A stretch of DNA of 9,776 nucleotides from Ktedonobacter sp. 13_1_20CM_4_53_11. Its GTDB lineage: Bacteria; Chloroflexota; Ktedonobacteria; Ktedonobacterales; Ktedonobacteraceae. Positions 6,050 to 9,776 of this stretch are shown piece after piece. The notes below the pieces were generated by a model. That model was not told where the DNA came from. It worked only from the letters and a program-made list of their open reading frames with translations, and did no database searches. The position numbers and the translations under genes are program-made. Positions within the stretch are counted from its first letter, which is position 1. Each line of letters opens with the position of its first letter. The DNA lies in assembly GCA_001919995.1 (NCBI GenBank), contig MNIY01000194.1:1-9776 (forward strand). Reading direction: 5' to 3'.

Positions 6050-6395
6050 GGGCATCATCCACAATGAGGCACTCGGTCCCATATTGGTGGAGGTGTCCCA
6101 TGAGTTTCGGCTTGCGGGTGCGCCAATGCCCTCGCAGCGGGAGTCCTAACGCCGTAAAAAACTGGTCGCCTAATGCCTGCTCATCTTCATTGTTTTTCGG
6201 AGCCACGACCGCGAGAACGGATCGTCCGCCAGCCGTTTTCAGCAGATCGCGTATGCTCATGGTCTTGCCGGCGCCCGGATCAGCAACGATCACATGCCAG
6301 GTACGATTGTCCAAAGCGGAACGCAGCATCGCCTGGAACCTTCGAGCGAAGGCGGTCTCGATGAAAATGTCCTTTCTGAAGAGGGAATGAGTCAT
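6042..6395 (-). pseudogene. TnsC-like AAA+ ATPase, N-terminal fragment ending after Walker B
   Basis: 117 residues only; TnsC/TniB-type regulators have about 300 or more. In Tn7-like systems this ATPase binds target DNA and activates the TnsAB transposase. Seen: Walker A ADPGAGKT (residues 38-45, K44 and T45 present, the first glycine replaced by alanine) and Walker B CLIVDDAHD (109-117). The stop comes directly after Walker B, before sensor 1, the arginine finger and the lid, so it cannot be a working AAA+ module alone. The missing tail resumes in another frame in the overlapping fragment at 5273-6049. The ATG at 6395 lies 2 bases past the transposase stop, with AGAGGAG just upstream inside the transposase gene, so translation is coupled. 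Confidence 0.82.
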
Positions 6396-6397
6396 CG

Positions 6398-8932
6398 TTA
6401 TGGCTCCTCTCGCTGCACGTAGCGAACAGGTAAGACATGTACAGGACGATCAGGTTCGGCATCCGGGCGTGCCGGCGGTAGCTTCGGTGGGGCAAGTTTC
6501 TTGGCCTCGATACTCGCTAAGTGCTCAGCCACTTCGGCTGGATGAATGTCCTGGCGTTGGCGATCCCATTGACGTGCTTGCTCACTTGCTCGAATCTCTG
6601 TGCGCAGGCTCCGGCGAGCTGCCCCCGCTTCGTTCTGAATACGAGCACGGACTGGCAGCCCTTGTTCGCGGGCGATCTTGACCTGCTCCTCGTCGTATTG
6701 GCGCATGGCTCTGGCCTCCCACTCGCTGACGCGACCTCCCATGAGTTGTGGGCAGTAGGCTTCGCCAACATATTCGCCGTCGACGAAGATGTAGAGCACG
6801 CCCACATCCCTCCTGTCGTAATACAGGTCAAACTCACGGCCCTGCAGTCGTGAGAGGAGTCCGGGGCAAACATACCAGCGACCCTGAAACGAGAGTCGGT
6901 TGCCGTTTTGCACGCGATACCTATGATGGGGCGTTTTGCGATTGACTGCCTTCATGAGCAACAATTTCAGATCATCGGGCGAACCCAGGTACTGTGGCAC
7001 CCCAGATGCCGCCACCGCCTGTTCCCACAGCACACTGGGGCGTTGCCGTCGAAGGCCGTCGAAGGTTTGTTGATAATCATCAACGATGGCTTGATAGAAA
7101 CAGCGCTCTAGCGCTTCCAGGGTCATCCCCCCCGCTTGCGCCGCTGTTTCGGCATCGTGGACGCCGTACGACGTGTTGGGGAGTCTCTTTTCAAAACGTT
7201 CCGTCATCCACCTGAAGAGTGATTCAACCGTTCCTTTTGCGGATGGAGCGTACGGGGGAGCTTGTTCGGTAATGATCTGCAGGCGATCCACTAAAACCTG
7301 CCGCGCCCGCTCGGAGGTAAAGATCTTCCCTCGGTCATGAAAGATAATCGCGGGCTTGCCAAAACAGGGCCAGGAATGCTCGCACCCATTGATTCCGACC
7401 ACGTGATCTTTCCTTTCCAGGCTTTGCTTGACCAGGCGCATATAGTCCTCCTCTTTGAGTGGCCCCAACGCCAGAACCGCGCCGAGGATGGCCGCTGTTT
7501 TGACACAGATGAGCACCGCCGCATGCACACGACTGGCAACTGTCTCACCAGAGGGAGTGACGACGTACAGGTCCATCGTGTGCTCATCGACCTGGGTCAG
7601 CAGGGCAGGCGATGGAATGGAGAGCACAAAGGACTCGGCAGACTGTCGTTCACGTGGAACTGATTTGGCTCCTTCGCGCACGGCCACCAGCTCCGGCTCA
7701 CTTTTGAGTCGATGCACCTCCTTGCGCACCTGAGCATAGGAGGGAAGTTTCACTGGCTTGCCCTGTTTCTCCGACAAACGCATCGCCACTAGCTGCATTT
7801 CGGTATGCTCCCGGATCGCAGTCATGGACAGACGAGTAGGCAGCAAATACAGCCGCCGGATACACTCCTGGAAGGCCGGGGGCATGGTCGTTTTTCGGGT
7901 GTAGCTGCCATAGGGCACACAGGCGACGGTGCCCAGCAACTTCGTCCGTTTGACGAGGCGCGAAAGCGTTGAGCGTGGGATGCCTGCATCTTTGGCGACC
8001 TGGGTTTGCTGTGCCCCGGCCAGCACCTGCTCCACGGCCCGCAGATTGCGGTGAAATTGCTCTCGTTGAGGTGAAGGCAACGCGCTCGCATCAAACGTCG
8101 GTCCCGGAACAAGCTGGGGAGATTCAGACGAGATGGTTGCCAGAGGCTGTGTATCCGGTTCAGGCAGGAGCGTGTCAGGGAGCGGATCAGGAACAAGAGG
8201 GGAAGCATCAGGTGGAAGGAGAGCCAGAGGAAGGGTGCGAGAGAGCGTGAACTGCTCCAGATCAACCAACAGATGTCCCTGCACCGCGCTGTCTCCCACC
8301 ACCTTCCAGATTGCCGCTTCGACCAGATTGGCTGGAAACGTGTGTTCAAGGCGGCTTGCTACCTCGGAGACCGTGACCATTTCTCCCCACGGCCAGACCT
8401 CGGCTACTGCGGTGGCGATATCAGCAAAGGCGGGAAACGTCTTGCGTCTGGCATGCAAGTAAACCAGATTGTAGTGGCGACGTTTGGTCAGGGTGCGCTC
8501 AGTCCCAATCCAGAAAACGCCTCGTTGCAGGCGTGCAAGCCTTCGTGCGGCTTCCGCTTTGGCGAGATTACGATCCCCTCGTTTGTCATCCTCCATGCCC
8601 GCCTCGGCGATGAACGGTTGCCCGTTGGTCAAAGTGCCCACCGCATCGGGCAAGTAGTGATGGGGCTTGTCCTCAAACGTGTAGCCGATGGCGAATGGCG
8701 CGTGTTTTGGGATGGGCAGTCGATAGGTCTCGGCAAACTGCGGGCCAATGTCGCCACGCGCGTAGGAGGCGACCAGTGGATGGTATTCGAGCCACATCAA
8801 AAGGCGTTCTTCAAGCTGGCTACAGAATGGCTGTCTGACAGTGGAGCCTGTTTTGAGGCTGGGAATCCATCCTGAAATGGAGCGGCCCGCTATTTTGAAC
8901 AGATCAATACCTTCGACTGCCGGTGCGACCAT
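6398..8932 (-). CDS. tnsAB: TnsA-TnsB fusion transposase (Tn7-like, DDE)
   Basis: 844 residues in two parts. Residues about 35-165 resemble the TnsA endonuclease: QLEERLLMWLEYHP (E41/E42), HHYLPDAVG (P95-D96), then FIAEAG (E110) where a catalytic lysine is expected but G112 stands; K117 follows shortly. Residues about 290-845 are TnsB/MuA-like: helix-turn-helix (QTQVAKDAGIPRSTLSRLV, 310-328), an integrase core with D449 (QVDEHTMDL), D533 (IFHDRGKIF) and E570 (SAKGTVESLF), spaced as in DDE enzymes, then a Mu-type C-terminal barrel and a charged tail (TnsC contact in relatives). TnsB cuts 3' ends and joins them to target; TnsA would cut 5' ends. A P-rich linker (about 240-290) joins the halves. 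ATG 8932 is preceded by AAGGCGGGG. The gene appears intact, unlike its partner tnsC, which starts 2 bases after its stop. Confidence 0.9.
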   Translation of the reverse strand: MVAPAVEGIDLFKIAGRSISGWIPSLKTGSTVRQPFCSQLEERLLMWLEYHPLVASYARGDIGPQFAETYRLPIPKHAPFAIGYTFEDKPHHYLPDAVGTLTNGQPFIAEAGMEDDKRGDRNLAKAEAARRLARLQRGVFWIGTERTLTKRRHYNLVYLHARRKTFPAFADIATAVAEVWPWGEMVTVSEVASRLEHTFPANLVEAAIWKVVGDSAVQGHLLVDLEQFTLSRTLPLALLPPDASPLVPDPLPDTLLPEPDTQPLATISSESPQLVPGPTFDASALPSPQREQFHRNLRAVEQVLAGAQQTQVAKDAGIPRSTLSRLVKRTKLLGTVACVPYGSYTRKTTMPPAFQECIRRLYLLPTRLSMTAIREHTEMQLVAMRLSEKQGKPVKLPSYAQVRKEVHRLKSEPELVAVREGAKSVPRERQSAESFVLSIPSPALLTQVDEHTMDLYVVTPSGETVASRVHAAVLICVKTAAILGAVLALGPLKEEDYMRLVKQSLERKDHVVGINGCEHSWPCFGKPAIIFHDRGKIFTSERARQVLVDRLQIITEQAPPYAPSAKGTVESLFRWMTERFEKRLPNTSYGVHDAETAAQAGGMTLEALERCFYQAIVDDYQQTFDGLRRQRPSVLWEQAVAASGVPQYLGSPDDLKLLLMKAVNRKTPHHRYRVQNGNRLSFQGRWYVCPGLLSRLQGREFDLYYDRRDVGVLYIFVDGEYVGEAYCPQLMGGRVSEWEARAMRQYDEEQVKIAREQGLPVRARIQNEAGAARRSLRTEIRASEQARQWDRQRQDIHPAEVAEHLASIEAKKLAPPKLPPARPDAEPDRPVHVLPVRYVQREEP

Positions 8933-9027
8933 GAGCGACCCCGCCTTACTTCAGGTGCGTCTGTCTTGCGCATTCCAACGGTTTGTCAAGCTCTTGATGA
9001 GGAACACAATTTACCTATTCAGTGAAA

Positions 9028-9056
9028 AGTATACCTGATGGGAAGCGATTTTTCCA
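9028..9056 (-). promoter_or_regulatory. Promoter candidate of the transposase operon
   Basis: On the minus strand TGGAAA (9056-9051), 17 bases and TATACT (9033-9028): 4/6 and 5/6 matches. It overlaps a degenerate copy of the end repeat (TTCAGTGAAAA, 9018-9028), so transposase binding could repress it. A stronger -35 (TTGACA, 8989-8984) lies nearer the gene but has no good -10. Confidence 0.4.
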
Positions 9057-9073
9057 GGCATCGAAGTGTCTAA

Positions 9074-9140
9074 TTCCACCCTTCAGTGCAAATTTCCACC
9101 CTTCGGTGCAAAATCGGTCCACCCTTCAGTGAATTTACCA
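9074..9140. repeat. Right end of the Tn7-like element: three direct repeats
   Basis: CCACCCTTCAGTGCAAA (9076-9092), CCACCCTTCGGTGCAAA (9096-9112) and CCACCCTTCAGTGAATT (9119-9135) repeat at 20- and 23-base intervals. A degenerate fourth copy is at about 9014-9028. Closely packed short repeats at one end are how Tn7-like ends present TnsB sites. The sequence ends ACCA (9137-9140), i.e. TGG on the other strand, fitting the TG/CA rule of Mu/Tn7-type ends. The next five bases, GTAGT (9141-9145), would be the target duplication; its partner is outside or lost. Confidence 0.75.
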
Positions 9141-9428
9141 GTAGTCGGCCAACTCGTCTTTGGTCGGACGACCTTCGGGATCGCCTGGAAATGCCAGGCC
9201 GGGCAGCGCGCTGTAGCGGCGAGGGGTGAATAACACCAGGGAGTCATAGCGCTGGCGCCAGCTCTCTCCAAGACGCGGCCCCGCTTCCAGGAGCAGAAAC
9301 GAGCGAGACTTTCGTTTCTGCCAGTACCCCATGGAGAGGCCGGCTTGTCCGGCTCCCACGATGATGACCTCTTCGCGGTGAATGCCGCTGCCTCTTCCTT
9401 GAGGCGAGGCTGTATCACTGGCCTTCAT
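9135..9428 (-). pseudogene. NAD(P)/FAD-dependent oxidoreductase truncated by the transposon
   Basis: 97 codons remain of a gene that normally encodes about 350-400 residues. The start shows the FAD dinucleotide fold: EVIIVGAGQAGLSMGYW (GAGQAG) and, later, GESWRQRYDSLVLFTPRRYSALPG, as in flavin monooxygenase-like proteins. The native sequence ends at GRPTKDELADY; the last codon (TGG) and the stop TAA come from the transposon end. ATG 9428 follows AGAGGAG (9433-9439) and overlaps the upstream methyltransferase by 14 bases, so they formed an operon. The product lacks the NAD(P) domain and most of the FAD domain, so it should be inactive. Confidence 0.85.
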
Positions 9429-9776
9429 CGGTCTCCTCTGACGTTTGGGGACGCATCGCATGCACCAGCAGCATGGGCTGGAGCCCCCCGCTAAGCTGGC
9501 GAACCTGCGTGGTCTGGAAACCGGTGTGCAGCACCATGCGCAAGGTATCACGGTTCCAATGGCAATGGCCCATGCAGCGGGTCGAGAGTGGCACCAGCGC
9601 ATCCTGGACCCACGCGACCATCTTTCCTTGCGCGCGCACATGTTCGAGGAGCAGGAGTGTTCCTCCCGGTTTGAGCACGCGCCAGATCTCGCGCAGGCCG
9701 CGCTCTGGATCCTGCACGGAACAGAAGACGAGGGTGACCACGGCGCTATCGAACTGTGCATCGGGGAACGGGAGGG
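9415..9776 (-). CDS. Class I SAM-dependent methyltransferase, C-terminal part (5' end outside window)
   Basis: The last 119 residues are visible; the SAM motif I (GxGxG) lies beyond the right edge. Seen: LPFPDAQFDSAVVTLVFCSV (the post-II strand that lines the SAM site), DPERGLREIWRVLKPGGTLLLLEHV (motif III, typical of UbiE-like enzymes) and MGHCHWNRDTLRMVLHTGF. The substrate is unknown. It overlaps the following oxidoreductase start by 14 bases, implying coupled translation and perhaps a shared pathway before the transposon cut the second gene. This gene itself is not damaged in the visible part. Confidence 0.85.
   Translation of the reverse strand, partial: LPFPDAQFDSAVVTLVFCSVQDPERGLREIWRVLKPGGTLLLLEHVRAQGKMVAWVQDALVPLSTRCMGHCHWNRDTLRMVLHTGFQTTQVRQLSGGLQPMLLVHAMRPQTSEETDEGQ

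Larger units (their letters stand above)
5273..9140. mobile_element. Tn7-like transposon (TnsAB + broken TnsC), left end not found
   Basis: The core is a fused TnsA/TnsB transposase and a damaged TnsC, plus a right end with three repeats and terminal CA at 9139-9140. The right boundary is fixed by where the flanking oxidoreductase gene loses its coding sense. No inverted copy of the end repeats is seen to the left, so the listed left limit is only the last transposition gene; the methyltransferase remnant may also belong. No TniQ/TnsD/TnsE, Cas or resolvase gene is visible. The element is probably immobile on its own. Confidence 0.75.

Noticed and set aside
8961..8989. Transposase promoter with TTGACA at 8989-8984
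   Set aside because: The -35 is perfect but the 16-17 base spacing leads to AAGACA/AGACAG, a poor -10; the pair at 9028-9056 is preferred, though only weakly.
9074..9136. CRISPR array suggested by three similar short repeats
   Set aside because: The units are only about 17 bases, with 3-6 bases between them, and lie at a transposon end beside a TnsB-type gene; no Cas gene is present.
5273..9140. CRISPR-associated transposon (CAST)
   Set aside because: A TnsAB fusion occurs in some CASTs, but there is no TniQ, Cas effector or repeat-spacer array in the window.

Overview
All convincing genes in this window lie on the minus strand, so transcription runs from high to low coordinates. Shine-Dalgarno sites are strong (GGGAGG/AAGGAG types) and base composition is moderately GC-rich with AT-rich regulatory gaps. 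The style of the Tn7-like transposase fusion and its split AAA+ partner resembles elements I associate with soil Chloroflexota (Ktedonobacteria). That placement is inference from family resemblance and is not proven by the sequence.

Right part (9776 to about 9141): the 3' half of a class I SAM methyltransferase gene overlaps by 14 bases with the start of an NAD(P)/FAD oxidoreductase gene. The oxidoreductase breaks off after about 96 codons, exactly where a transposon end begins.

Middle part (about 9140 to 5273): a Tn7-like element. Its right end carries three 20-23 bp direct repeats (likely TnsB sites) and a terminal CA. Next comes an 844-residue protein that fuses a TnsA-like nuclease domain to a TnsB-like DDE transposase. 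Two bases after its stop starts a TnsC-like AAA+ ATPase. This ATPase gene is broken: it stops just after the Walker B motif, and its C-terminal half follows in another frame with the sensor-1 segment missing. I see no TniQ/TnsD, Cas gene or left end. A SAM methyltransferase gene next to it (5185 to 4501) is also split by a frameshifting deletion.

Gap (about 4500 to 3840): no intact gene, but a 23-bp perfect inverted repeat enclosing 122 bp, abutted by a 21-bp perfect hairpin, plus a possible scrap of plus-strand coding sequence.

Left part (3817 to 1): a MarR-type regulator, a TfdB/phenol-hydroxylase-type FAD monooxygenase, a small SnoaL/NTF2-fold protein and the start of a YceI-like protein. 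The same 12-base AT-rich box occurs at the marR promoter and twice in the monooxygenase promoter. This is a clear prediction of an autoregulated MarR switch that controls an aromatic-compound-modifying monooxygenase. A 154-bp MITE-like inverted-repeat element sits directly before the YceI-like gene.

I found no RNA gene and no CRISPR array.
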